The notes below the pieces were generated by a model that was given only the letters and a program-made list of their open reading frames with translations, was not told the DNA's origin and did not search any database. From positions 1 to 64,000 of the forward strand of contig JAXGXT010000003.1 of the NCBI GenBank assembly GCA_040772665.1: 64,000 bases of DNA, read 5' to 3'. Position 1 is the stretch's first letter. The number at the start of each line of letters is the position of its first letter. Made by a program: the position numbers and the translations under genes. Positions 47,144-55,986 of the stretch are shown here, piece after piece. The DNA is from JAXGXT01 sp040772665. Lineage in GTDB: Bacteria; Bacillota; Clostridia; Lachnospirales; Anaerotignaceae.

Positions 47144-48493
47144 TTACATATTTTCTTCAATATTATTGTTTAATCGATAAATTTCTTCTTCAAGAAGTGA
47201 TTTAGCTTTTTTCAGTGCTGTGTTTTCCTGATGAAGTCTGGAAAGGGATTTTTCTTTTTCCTCTTTTTTTGATTGAAAATCCCTGATTTGTATTTTCAAT
47301 TCCTCGTTTGATTTTTGGGCTTCTCCAAATTTTTCTTTTAAGTTATTATAATCCTTTTCAAGTGTTTCAAAACGTGTTTTCCATTGCTGCATAAGTATAG
47401 AGTTTTGCTGCTGCACATCACTTACTGCCTTAGACATTTCTGTTACTTGAGTGTTTCTTTCGTTTATTTCCTTTTCAAAGTTAGCTATTTTTGCTTTTAG
47501 CCTTATAATGTCCTCGGATGTAAATTCAGGAGGAGTTTCAGGTTTAGAATCTGAAAAATCGCTTATAAGAAGCGGAGATAATTCGTCCATAAAAATCTCT
47601 GTGGCTTTAAAGGTTTCGCCTTGCAAAAAGGTATACTGTGCCTTTGATGTAACATTAAGCTGTTTAAAATATACGGCGGCAGGATAAAAGGTTGCGCCTG
47701 TATCTTTTGAGAAGGTATAAAAGGCTGAAGTTTTTGAAGTGCCGAAAATAAACAAAATGTTTTTTGACATAAAAATAAGACATGAAAGAAGATTTTTTTT
47801 CGTTGCAAGTATACGAGGAGAGCTTAAGCCCTCTGCTGAAAGCTGTCTGTATATAATGGAGGAACTGCCCATTTGTGAGGAAATATAACAAATATGAAAT
47901 CTGCCTTTTTCTTCAAGGCAGGAAATATCGGAGATGGTTTCGCTTTTTTGTGAAAGTATATATGTTTTTTGTTCACGAAGTGTTTTTCCGCCGAAAACAC
48001 AAAGCACAAGAGATTTTTGTTTGTTTTTATAAATAAGTGCAGGTGTTTCCCCTTGAACTAAATAAAAGTCGCAGCCATCCATAGGTATTATTGTGTCTAT
48101 AAGTATTCCTTTATCGTCTGAAAAATCTGTTGCATAAAGAGCCTTTGTGTTTTTTTCCTTTGAGGAAAGGGTATAAAAAAAACAGGCATTTAAAGCATTT
48201 GTCTGCGTAAACACACAATCAAATGATGAGGAGAAGGCCGAACATGGCATCAGGCGGCGGCTTTCTCCCTTACCTTCAGAAAAAACTCTTGATATATAGG
48301 CGGCGCCTGCTTTATTTTTATAAAAAAGAAGCAAGTCGTTTTTTGGTGTGTTTAAAACGTTAAAGTTATAAACCGGCTCGTTTTCCAATATATATTCTCT
48401 GCCGTTTAAGTTTTTCATTATAAATGAATTATCTTTGTTGTATATTACAGCGTCAAAAGTGCTGCCCTTTATAACTGCCATATTTTTTTTCAT
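47144..48493 (-). CDS. Orphan protein with C-terminal coiled coil
   Basis: A 449-residue protein I do not recognise. Residues 1-310 are beta-rich with repeated short strands (YNKDNSFIMKNLNGREYIL and similar), suggesting a propeller-like domain. Residues about 330-449 form a long charged coiled coil (heptads through EIYRLNNNIEENM). No signal peptide or membrane helix is seen. The start at 48493 has GAGGTGCAGTTT before it. It is upstream of and on the same strand as the pilus-like operon, 280 bases away, so a link is possible but unproven. Confidence 0.7.
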   Translation of the reverse strand: MKKNMAVIKGSTFDAVIYNKDNSFIMKNLNGREYILENEPVYNFNVLNTPKNDLLLFYKNKAGAAYISRVFSEGKGESRRLMPCSAFSSSFDCVFTQTNALNACFFYTLSSKEKNTKALYATDFSDDKGILIDTIIPMDGCDFYLVQGETPALIYKNKQKSLVLCVFGGKTLREQKTYILSQKSETISDISCLEEKGRFHICYISSQMGSSSIIYRQLSAEGLSSPRILATKKNLLSCLIFMSKNILFIFGTSKTSAFYTFSKDTGATFYPAAVYFKQLNVTSKAQYTFLQGETFKATEIFMDELSPLLISDFSDSKPETPPEFTSEDIIRLKAKIANFEKEINERNTQVTEMSKAVSDVQQQNSILMQQWKTRFETLEKDYNNLKEKFGEAQKSNEELKIQIRDFQSKKEEKEKSLSRLHQENTALKKAKSLLEEEIYRLNNNIEENM

Positions 48494-48639
48494 AAACTGC
48501 ACCTCTATTTTGGGTTTATATAATTTTATTAGCATGATGCTTAAGTTTATGAATTTTCTTGTAAAATTAAGCCTTAGGCCTTTTTAACAAGGCAGGTGTA
48601 AAACTACAAATAAGTTAGGTATTTTAAAAGGCTATACTG

Positions 48640-49425
48640 TCAGTTGCCTAAAAATCTTGATAAGTTATCACAAACATCTTTTAGCTTGGGTATAATTTGT
48701 TCAAGGTGTGAGGCGCTCATGTTGTCTGGAGTGTCTGTAATGCTTATGGCGGCAACAATTTTTCTTGTATAATCACGTACAGGCACAGCGATGCAGGCTG
48801 TGTTTTCTTTGTATTCGCAGTTATCAAAGGCATAGTCGTTAAATTTAATTTTATTCAGCTCATCAAGAAAATCTATATAGTTAAGAATGGTGTTGGAGGT
48901 ATACTTTTTAATGTCTGTGTCTTTAAAGTATCCTCTTATTTCCTCGTTTGTAAAGTTAAGCATAAAAAGCTTTCCTGATGCTGTTGCATACAGAGGTGTT
49001 CTCTGTCCTATATATGCCTGTGAAGGAACTGTTGCGTTAGGGTCAACCTTATACATAATCATTGAAGAGTATTCATTAATCACATTTAATGTAGCTGTTC
49101 TTTTAAGCTCCTGGGCAAGAACCTCTAAAGAAGCCGCATAATTGCTTGAGTTGAGGGTGTGATATTTAGGCACACAGCTTCCTACTTTATAGGCCGCCCA
49201 GCCAAGTCTGTAGGTGGTTATAACATTTTCACTTTTTTCAACAAAACCGTATTGAAGAAGTGTGTCAAGAATGCGGTGTGTGCTGCTTTTGCTTAAATTT
49301 AAGCTTTTGCTTATAAAGCTTAGTGTGATTCCGCTGCTTGAAGGGGAATCTTTTATAAAGTTAAGTATTTCAAGGGCTTTGCTTAATGTTTGCAAAGGAT
49401 ATTTTGGTGTATAATCAGTTTCCAT
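48640..49425 (-). CDS. IclR family transcriptional regulator
   Basis: A 261-residue regulator. An N-terminal winged helix-turn-helix (SFISKSLNLSKSSTHRILDTLLQYGFVEK, about 33-61) is followed by the IclR effector domain (SGKLFMLNFTNEE, ACIAVPVRDYTRKIVAAISIT). It is transcribed away from the catabolic/TRAP operon that starts at 50382 and is the best candidate to control it. The ribosome site is AGGAGG. The effector may be the transported compound or its product. Confidence 0.9.
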   Translation of the reverse strand: METDYTPKYPLQTLSKALEILNFIKDSPSSSGITLSFISKSLNLSKSSTHRILDTLLQYGFVEKSENVITTYRLGWAAYKVGSCVPKYHTLNSSNYAASLEVLAQELKRTATLNVINEYSSMIMYKVDPNATVPSQAYIGQRTPLYATASGKLFMLNFTNEEIRGYFKDTDIKKYTSNTILNYIDFLDELNKIKFNDYAFDNCEYKENTACIAVPVRDYTRKIVAAISITDTPDNMSASHLEQIIPKLKDVCDNLSRFLGN

Positions 49426-49458
49426 TAAAAACCTCCTGTTTTCTGTTAAGCAGAGAAA

Positions 49459-49476
49459 TGTTCCTCAAACAGGAAC
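49459..49476. promoter_or_regulatory. Candidate IclR operator (inverted repeat)
   Basis: GTTCC (49460-49464), seven bases, GGAAC (49472-49476), 35 bases upstream of the iclR start. The half-site spacing and position fit an autoregulatory IclR site. No second copy with the same half-sites was found near the operon. Confidence 0.45.
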
Positions 49477-50192
49477 GCTGTGTTTCATTATATATGATTT
49501 AAGAGGAATGTAAATAATCTTCAGGGATTTTTAAGATAATTTTATGGTAAAAATCATAAAAATAAAAAAGCTAAGCTTTGGGCATCAAATAGTTAGCATG
49601 CAGTTCTTAAATACGGAATGTGTATTTTCAAATATCCACAATGGGGGAATGATGTTCTTGTGAGCAGAATGAATTTGAGTATAAAAATGGAGTGTTAGTT
49701 CTGAACTTATAAGCAATAAGTAAAAAAATATCTTTTTATTGCTTATGACGTTTTAGTATGTTAAACATTACTATTAAATATAAACAACAATATAAAAAAA
49801 TAGCTTAATTAAAAGTTGGAGTTTATTAAAAAAAGTAAAATAATTCAATGTTTAATACAAAAGATGCGGATATTATTCGTCAATGGCGAAACCGGGTCGA
49901 ATTGTAAAAATAATTTTTTATTTTGTTTTTAAATTTCGTATACACTTTGCACAAAAAGCAATTGTTACAAATTATGTAAGATTACATTCTTTAAGTGTTC
50001 CGCAAAGAGAAATGGCATTTTGCACATGTTCTGATTTTTTTGATTTTTTTAGCTTTAAAGCCATTAAGGTCAATCTATTTTATTGATTTTTTACTGTCCT
50101 TGAGGATATTATATATATAAACACGGCATAGTGCTGTGAACATACGATTTTAAGTAAAGCCCAGTGTAAATAATCCACAACGTAGAGTGCTA
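49477..50192. other. Long AT-rich intergenic region between iclR and the catabolic operon
   Basis: The whole gap is about 950 bases, by far the longest gene-free non-repeat stretch here. It is AT-rich. A 67-codon plus-strand frame at 49883 has no ribosome site and is not supported. Two similar stretches, ATAGTGCTGTGAACATA (50128) and AGAGTGCTATGTACTAA (50184), 56 bases apart, could be regulator sites near the promoter. A CACGGCA/TGCTGTG hairpin lies at 50122-50138. Confidence 0.4.
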
Positions 50193-50221
50193 TGTACTAA
50201 TTGATAAAGCTTTCTTATAAT
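50193..50221 (+). promoter_or_regulatory. Candidate promoter of the catabolic/TRAP operon
   Basis: TGTACT (50193-50198, weak -35), a 17-base spacer and a perfect TATAAT (50216-50221). The weak -35 and the repeated motif overlapping it would suit an activated promoter. The leader is about 155 bases. Confidence 0.45.
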
Positions 50222-50381
50222 AAGGATTAAAGGATTGGCTTAGCTTAATGTTAAATCGAAAAAGTATTAACCGTTAAAACCCCTTTCCTATAAATATAAC
50301 ATATTCTTGTTAAAGGAAAAAGGGGCATAGGGGATAAAAACCTTTATGAAGTCATAACATCATAGAAAAGGAGAGGTTAAC

Positions 50382-51557
50382 GTGAAGGAATTAGTATTTT
50401 CTGTTGAAGAGTACATGCAGAGGGTTGCAAAAACAAAGAAAAGCATGGAAGAGAAAGGAATTGAAGTTCTTATTGTTACAGACCCTGCCAACATGAACTA
50501 TCTTACAGGCTTTGACGGATGGTCGTTTTATGTTCACCAAGGCGTTATTGTTATTTTAGATGAAGAGCAGCCAATCTGGTTTGGAAGAGGACAAGATGGA
50601 AATGCGGCACGCCTTACTACATATCTTGAAGAAAAAAATATCTATGCATACACAGACGACTATGTTCAATCCACCACAAAGCATCCTTATGAGTATGTTG
50701 CTGATATTTTAAAAGAGCGTGGTTGTGCAAAAAGGACAATAGCAACAGAAACAGACTCCTATTATTACACAGCAAGATGTCAGGAAAGAATTGAAGCTTG
50801 TCTTCCTGAAGCAACATTTAAAGACGGACACAACCTTGTTAACTGGGTAAAAATTATTAAAAGTGCAAACGAAATTGCTTTTATGAAAAAAGCTGCCGTT
50901 ATAGCAGAAAAAGCAATGCAGGTTGCTTATGACACAGTTGATATAGGCGTTCGCCAGTGTGACGCTGCGGCGGCTGTATATCATGCACAAATTAGCGGAA
51001 CACCTGAATTTGGCGGAGAATATTCTTCAATCGTTCCTCTTATGCCTGCGGGAATAAGAACATCAACACCTCATTTAAGCTGGACAGACGATGTTTATAA
51101 AGACGGCGACACAGTAATTCTTGAGCTTAGCGGAAACTATAAACACTATCACTGCCCTCTTGCAAGAACAATGGTTTTAGGAAACGCACCTCAAAAGGTT
51201 CGTGACCTTGGAGCAACTGTTTCAGAGGGTCTTACTGCGGCACTCGAAGGAATTAAGCCAGGAATGCTTTGTGAAGATGTGGAAAGAATTTGGGCTAAAA
51301 CAATTGCAAAAAGCGGCTTTGTAAAAGATTCACGCATAGGCTATTCAATGGGTCTTAACTTCCCTCCTGACTGGGGCGAGCACACAGCAAGCCTTCGTCC
51401 CGGAGATAAAACAGTTCTTGTGCCGGGCATGACATTCCATATGATTCCCGGAATTTGGCTTGATGACTGCGGAGTTGACACAAGTGAGCCTTTTGTTGTA
51501 ACAGAAACAGGTGCAGAACCTTTCTGTAAATTCAGAAGAGAACTTTTAGTTAAGTAA
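50382..51557 (+). CDS. M24-fold hydrolase resembling ectoine hydrolase (DoeA/EutD)
   Basis: A 391-residue pita-bread-fold protein. Opening stretches TDPANMNYLTGFDGWSFYVH and DDYVQSTTKHPYEYVADIL look like the ectoine hydrolase group, which opens the ectoine ring to N-acetyl-diaminobutyrate. Of the M24 metal ligands the first Asp is Glu248 (VILELSG), the second is Pro259 (CPLART) and the Glu of the GMxFxxEPG motif is Ile355 (MTFHMIPGIW), so metal-dependent peptidase activity is unlikely; a metal-free hydrolase such as EutD or creatinase fits. It is first gene of the operon with TRAP, M20, PLP dehydratase and RidA genes. The exact substrate is unproven. Confidence 0.72.
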   Translation: MKELVFSVEEYMQRVAKTKKSMEEKGIEVLIVTDPANMNYLTGFDGWSFYVHQGVIVILDEEQPIWFGRGQDGNAARLTTYLEEKNIYAYTDDYVQSTTKHPYEYVADILKERGCAKRTIATETDSYYYTARCQERIEACLPEATFKDGHNLVNWVKIIKSANEIAFMKKAAVIAEKAMQVAYDTVDIGVRQCDAAAAVYHAQISGTPEFGGEYSSIVPLMPAGIRTSTPHLSWTDDVYKDGDTVILELSGNYKHYHCPLARTMVLGNAPQKVRDLGATVSEGLTAALEGIKPGMLCEDVERIWAKTIAKSGFVKDSRIGYSMGLNFPPDWGEHTASLRPGDKTVLVPGMTFHMIPGIWLDDCGVDTSEPFVVTETGAEPFCKFRRELLVK

Positions 51558-51634
51558 GTTTTGTTTTTTGGAACAAACTGCGGTTAAATACATTAAGCGC
51601 AGTTTGTTTCCATAAATTATGGGAGGTAAGATAG

Positions 51635-52183
51635 GTGAAGAAATTTGATGAAATAGTGTCAAAAATCGAAGAAGGACTTCTAAGCTTTTCTGTTTTACTA
51701 ATGGCGGCAATACTTATTGTAGGCGTTATAGCAAGAGCAGTATTTAATTCAAGCTTAACCTTCACAGAAGAAATTGGTCAGGCACTTAACGTTATTGTTA
51801 CATTTTTAGGAATTGGCTATTGCGCTAAAAAGGCAAGACATATAAGCATGTCAGTTGTTTTTGACCTTGTTAATGCAAAAAGCAAAAAGGTTTTAATGTG
51901 TATTATCACTCTTTTTACAGGAATTATAATGATTTACTTAACATATTTAAGCATTTATTACGTTTTAAGCGTTCATGATTTAGGAAGAGTAACAGCATCT
52001 TTAAGAATACCTATGTGGCTTCTTTATACTCCTATTCCGCTTGGATTTGGACTTGGCTCATTGGAATACTTAAGAGCTTTTGTTAAAAATATACAAGAAA
52101 AAGATGAAATCTATATTTCCAGCGCCCTTAAACTTGGGGAAAACATGGATGATTTAGGTGAACATGAGGAGGTGCACGAATAA
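51635..52183 (+). CDS. TRAP transporter small permease subunit (DctQ)
   Basis: A 182-residue protein with four membrane helices (about 15-35, 47-67, 88-110 and 128-150) and a conserved EE motif in LTFTEEIGQALNVIVTFLGIG, typical of DctQ. It forms the membrane part of the transporter with the DctM protein, whose start it overlaps by one base. The C-terminal tail is acidic. Confidence 0.9.
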   Translation: MKKFDEIVSKIEEGLLSFSVLLMAAILIVGVIARAVFNSSLTFTEEIGQALNVIVTFLGIGYCAKKARHISMSVVFDLVNAKSKKVLMCIITLFTGIIMIYLTYLSIYYVLSVHDLGRVTASLRIPMWLLYTPIPLGFGLGSLEYLRAFVKNIQEKDEIYISSALKLGENMDDLGEHEEVHE

Positions 52184-53448
52184 TGGTAGGCTTATTAATG
52201 TCTTTAATGGTTTTCTTTCTTGTTATGAACTTTCCAATGCTTATCCCAATGGTTGCGGCACCCCTTGCAGTAATGATTTTTTACATGCCCAACATGGATT
52301 TGGCTATGTCCATACAACAGCTTATAGCAGGTGTTTCCGCACAAGTTTTGCTTTCCGTGCCTATGTTTATTTTAGCTGCGGACATTATGTGTGCAGGTAA
52401 TACAACAAGAAGACTTCTTGACCTTGTTGAAACATTTGTGGGTCATATCCATGGAGGTATGGCAATTACAACAGCTATAACATGTACAATGTTCGGTGCT
52501 ATTTCAGGCTCAACACAAGCAACAGTTGTTGCTATAGGAAAGCCTATGCGTCAAAGACTTCTTAAACTTGGCTATTCAGACAGTGCAAGCTCGGGTCTTA
52601 TTATAAATTCAGCTATTATTGCGCTTTTAATTCCGCCAAGTATTTCAATGATTATGTATGCCGTTGTTACAGGCTCTTCCGTAGGAAAGCTTTTTATTGC
52701 CGGCGTAGGCCCCGGAATACTTATACTTATTTTCTTTGCGGTTTATAGCTATTTCTATGCAATAAAGGCAAAAATACCTCGTCTTAAAAAAGCAACATGG
52801 GCAGACAGACTTGTAGCTTTTAAAAGAGCAATAGCACCTCTTGGCTTCCCGATAATAATATTTGCAGGTATTTACAGCGGTGTTTTCAGCCCGACTGAGG
52901 CAGCTGCAATTGCGGTTTTATATGCTCTTATTCTTGAAATGCTTGTTTTCAAGACAGTTAGCTTTAAGGATTTACATAGTATAGCTTTAAGCACAGCTGT
53001 TGTTACTTGTGCGGTTTTCGTTCTTGTTGCGGGCGGACAGCTTTTCTCATGGGTTATATCCTATGCCAAGATACCTCAGATGCTTACAATGGCAGTTTTG
53101 GGTGCAGATCCATCAGCTGTAAAAATTCTTGTAACAGTAACAGTTTTCTTCTTCATCGGAGGTATGTTTGTTGACAGTCTTGTTGTTATAATTATTCTTT
53201 CACCAATTTTCTACCCGCTTGCAATGAGGGCAGGAATAGACCCAATCCATCTTGGAATTATAATAACACTTCAGGCTGCAATAGCCTCTGTTTCGCCGCC
53301 GTTTGGTTGCAACATATTTACTGGATGTGCAATTTTCAACAGACCTTATTTGGATATAGTTAAGGGAATGCCGCCATACTTAATTATGCTGATTATTATT
53401 TCGGCAATAGTAATTTTCTTCCCTCAGCTTTCTTTATTCCTGTTATAA
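52183..53448 (+). CDS. TRAP transporter large permease subunit (DctM)
   Basis: A 421-residue elevator-type permease with about 12 helices. Family motifs include GAISGSTQATVVAIG, FSPTEAAAIAVLYAL and the late SVSPPFGCNIFTG. It couples sodium flow to import of the ligand delivered by the DctP protein. It overlaps dctQ by one base (TAATG) and is followed 13 bases later by an M20 gene. Confidence 0.93.
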   Translation: MVGLLMSLMVFFLVMNFPMLIPMVAAPLAVMIFYMPNMDLAMSIQQLIAGVSAQVLLSVPMFILAADIMCAGNTTRRLLDLVETFVGHIHGGMAITTAITCTMFGAISGSTQATVVAIGKPMRQRLLKLGYSDSASSGLIINSAIIALLIPPSISMIMYAVVTGSSVGKLFIAGVGPGILILIFFAVYSYFYAIKAKIPRLKKATWADRLVAFKRAIAPLGFPIIIFAGIYSGVFSPTEAAAIAVLYALILEMLVFKTVSFKDLHSIALSTAVVTCAVFVLVAGGQLFSWVISYAKIPQMLTMAVLGADPSAVKILVTVTVFFFIGGMFVDSLVVIIILSPIFYPLAMRAGIDPIHLGIIITLQAAIASVSPPFGCNIFTGCAIFNRPYLDIVKGMPPYLIMLIIISAIVIFFPQLSLFLL

Positions 53449-53461
53449 AAGGAGGCAGACT

Positions 53462-54643
53462 ATGTTTGATATTAAAAAAGAGGCAGAGGCTCTTGAAAAT
53501 GAGCTTATCGCCCTTAGACGAGATTTTCATCAAACCCCCGAGCTTGGATATCAGGAGTTTTTAACATCAAAAAAGATTTGCGGTTATTTAACGGCTCTTG
53601 GTCTTGAAATCACAAATGTGGCAAAAACAGGCGTAAGTGCTGTTTTAAAAGGAGGCGCAGGAGAAGGTAAAACAATACTTCTTCGTGCCGATATGGATGC
53701 TCTTCCTGTTGAGGAAAAAACAGGGCTTTCCTTTGCCAGCCAAAATCCCGGAGTTATGCATGCTTGCGGTCATGACGGGCACATGGCAATTCAGCTTATT
53801 GCGGCTAAAATATTAACAGCTCATAAGGATGAATTTAAAGGGAATGTGAAGTTTGTTTTCCAGCCCAACGAGGAAGAAGCGGGTGCCCTTGACATGATTA
53901 ATGAGGGTGTTCTTGAAAACCCTCATGTTGATGCGGCTCTTGCCCTTCACTTATGGAGTCCGATAAAGTCAGGCAGAATTGGTCTTTCTGAAGGGCCTAT
54001 ACTTGGAACAACAGAGGAGTTTGAGCTTGAGATAATCGGCAGGGCTGGGCATACTTCAACACCTCACACTGCTAAAGATGCACTTTTAGGGGCATGTTCT
54101 GTGGTAACAGCAATTCAAAGTCTTGGAACAAGAGAGTTTGACCCGCTTTTGCCCATAGCTGTTATGTTTGGATATATAAATGGCGGAAATGCCAGAAACA
54201 TAATAACAGACAGTGTTAAATTAGGGGGAACAATTAGATTTCTCTTCCCTGATGAGGTTGAAAACAAGAAAAAGGTTCTTGCCGCATTTGAGCGTATTAT
54301 AAAAGGCACATGTATAGCTTTGGATTTAGAGTATAAAATAAAATATATTCCAAGCAATCCGTCACTTTTTAACAATGCTGAAATGGTTGCAATTGTAAAA
54401 GATGCCGCAGCGGAAACTTATGGAACAAGAGACAATGTGGATAATTTCAGAAGTCTTGCAGGTGAAGACTTTGCAGAATTCAGCCATAAAGTTCCGTCTG
54501 TTATGACATGGGTTGGAATATGCGATGAATCTAAAAATTGTGATCTTCCTCACCACCATGCTAAGTTTGATATTGATGAGAGCATGATGAAATACGGGGT
54601 TGAACTTCAAGTAAGAAGCGTTTTATCTTTCCTTGGCAAATGA
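53462..54643 (+). CDS. M20 family amidohydrolase (copy 1, complete metal site)
   Basis: A 393-residue M20D-type metallohydrolase (N-acyl amino acid amidohydrolase/hippurate hydrolase group). Visible site residues are DMDALPVEE, the metal Cys and His in HACGHDGH, Glu pair in PNEEEAG, His in GRAGHTSTPH, and a late His cluster in LPHHHAKFDIDE. Placed between the TRAP permease and binding-protein genes, it probably removes an acyl group from the imported or ring-opened compound. It is paralogous to 57502-58683. The ribosome site is AAAGGAGG. Confidence 0.88.
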   Translation: MFDIKKEAEALENELIALRRDFHQTPELGYQEFLTSKKICGYLTALGLEITNVAKTGVSAVLKGGAGEGKTILLRADMDALPVEEKTGLSFASQNPGVMHACGHDGHMAIQLIAAKILTAHKDEFKGNVKFVFQPNEEEAGALDMINEGVLENPHVDAALALHLWSPIKSGRIGLSEGPILGTTEEFELEIIGRAGHTSTPHTAKDALLGACSVVTAIQSLGTREFDPLLPIAVMFGYINGGNARNIITDSVKLGGTIRFLFPDEVENKKKVLAAFERIIKGTCIALDLEYKIKYIPSNPSLFNNAEMVAIVKDAAAETYGTRDNVDNFRSLAGEDFAEFSHKVPSVMTWVGICDESKNCDLPHHHAKFDIDESMMKYGVELQVRSVLSFLGK

Positions 54644-54731
54644 ACTGACTTTAATTAACACTAAAATATTAGTAAATTTCATTGTTAATATTTAGTAAGT
54701 TTTTAAAAAATTATATAGGAGGAGAAATTTT

Positions 54732-55826
54732 ATGAAAAAGAAAGTTTTAGCGTCACTTTTAGTTGGGGTTATGGTATTTGCATCCCTTACAGGCTGTGCA
54801 GGAAACAGAGGTGGCAGCGCACCTCAGCAACCATCAGGAACTCAGACACCACAGGCAGGAACAGAAGAAAACCAAGAAACATATACATGGAGAATGGCTC
54901 ATGAAGAGTACGACGGTGACATGCAAGATGTTTACTGTAAAGAATTTGCAGACCTTCTTAATGTAAAATCCGACGGACGTATTAATCTTGAAATTTATCC
55001 TGTGGGTCAAATCGGGGATGCTTTGCAGCAATGTGAAATTCTTCAAAACGGCGGTCTTGAGTTTGCAATTATCAGCCCCGGAAACACAGGTACTGTAGTT
55101 CCTGAAAACCAGCTTTTCTCACTTCACTTCCTTTTCCCTGAAGATATGGGTAAAACACAGGAAGTTTTAAGAACAAGCGAAGCTTTAAACACAATGCTTA
55201 CAAACAAATATCTTGAAAAGAAAATCCGTCCTTTAAGCTATTGGACAGAGGGTGCTATGCAGTGGACAAGTAACAAACCTCTTCATTCACCAGCAGATTT
55301 TAAAGGTGTTAAATTCAGAACAATGCAGTCTCCAATGATTATTGCGGCTTATGAAGCTTATGGCGCAAACCCAACACCTATGAGTTATCTTGAGGTTTAT
55401 TCAGGCTTACAGCTTAACATGATTGAAGGACAGGAAAACCCAATAAGTGCAATCCATACTTCTAAATTCTTTGAAGTTCAAAAATACTTAACAGAGGCTA
55501 ACTCAAACCTTTATATTACAGCAACATGTGTTAACCCAAGTTTCTTTGAAGGATTGCCTGCTGACATTCAAGGCATTATTTTAGAGACAATTGATGATAT
55601 GATTGGACGTTCATTTGAAATTCAGGAAGAATTAAATGGCGGCTCACTTGAAAAAATTGTTGCTGCAAGCGATATAAAGGTTGAACAGCTTACAGACGAA
55701 GAAAGAGCGGCATTTAAAGAAAAAGCTATGGGAGCATACGATGTTTATAAAAACATGGTAGGTGCTGACGGAGCTGCAATACTTGATAAACTTATGGAAG
55801 AAGTTGCGGCTATAGAAGGCAAATAA
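54732..55826 (+). CDS. TRAP transporter substrate-binding lipoprotein (DctP family)
   Basis: A 364-residue lipoprotein. A basic signal peptide ends in the lipobox LTGC (Cys22), followed by a Gly/Ser/Gln/Thr-rich linker (about 23-50) and the DctP fold with the conserved ligand Arg region FKGVKFRTMQSPM and LNMIEGQENPIS. It captures the solute outside the cell for the DctQM permease. It has a strong GGAGGAGAAATT ribosome site, as for abundant binding proteins. Confidence 0.92.
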   Translation: MKKKVLASLLVGVMVFASLTGCAGNRGGSAPQQPSGTQTPQAGTEENQETYTWRMAHEEYDGDMQDVYCKEFADLLNVKSDGRINLEIYPVGQIGDALQQCEILQNGGLEFAIISPGNTGTVVPENQLFSLHFLFPEDMGKTQEVLRTSEALNTMLTNKYLEKKIRPLSYWTEGAMQWTSNKPLHSPADFKGVKFRTMQSPMIIAAYEAYGANPTPMSYLEVYSGLQLNMIEGQENPISAIHTSKFFEVQKYLTEANSNLYITATCVNPSFFEGLPADIQGIILETIDDMIGRSFEIQEELNGGSLEKIVAASDIKVEQLTDEERAAFKEKAMGAYDVYKNMVGADGAAILDKLMEEVAAIEGK

Positions 55827-55898
55827 ATAAGTTCTTCATAAAATTATCCATAGATTTAAAAAATGCAATACCTGTGTGAAAACACAAAGGGCTTTGCT

Positions 55899-55960
55899 TG
55901 CCCGAAATCTTAATTGGTTTCGGGCGGTAAAGAACTTGCTGTCTTATAAAAACGACAGCA
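55899..55960 (+). other. Two intercistronic hairpins before the EutB-like gene
   Basis: GCCCGAAA/TTTCGGGC (55900-55925) and TGCTGTC/GACAGCA (55937-55960) follow the binding-protein gene without T-tracts. They may be RNA-stabilising or processing stems that raise binding-protein mRNA over the downstream genes, or a weak attenuator. Confidence 0.55.
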
Positions 55961-55986
55961 TTAAAAACTGATTTGGAGGCAAAGGT

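Noticed and set aside
49883..50086. 67-codon plus-strand open frame in the iclR-operon gap
   Set aside because: No ribosome site before its ATG, odd Phe-rich composition from AT-rich DNA, and no family resemblance.
50382..51557. Naming the M24 protein creatinase or Xaa-Pro aminopeptidase
   Set aside because: Metal ligands are lost, which argues against the peptidase, and stretches near residues 33-52 and 93-110 fit ectoine hydrolase better than creatinase.
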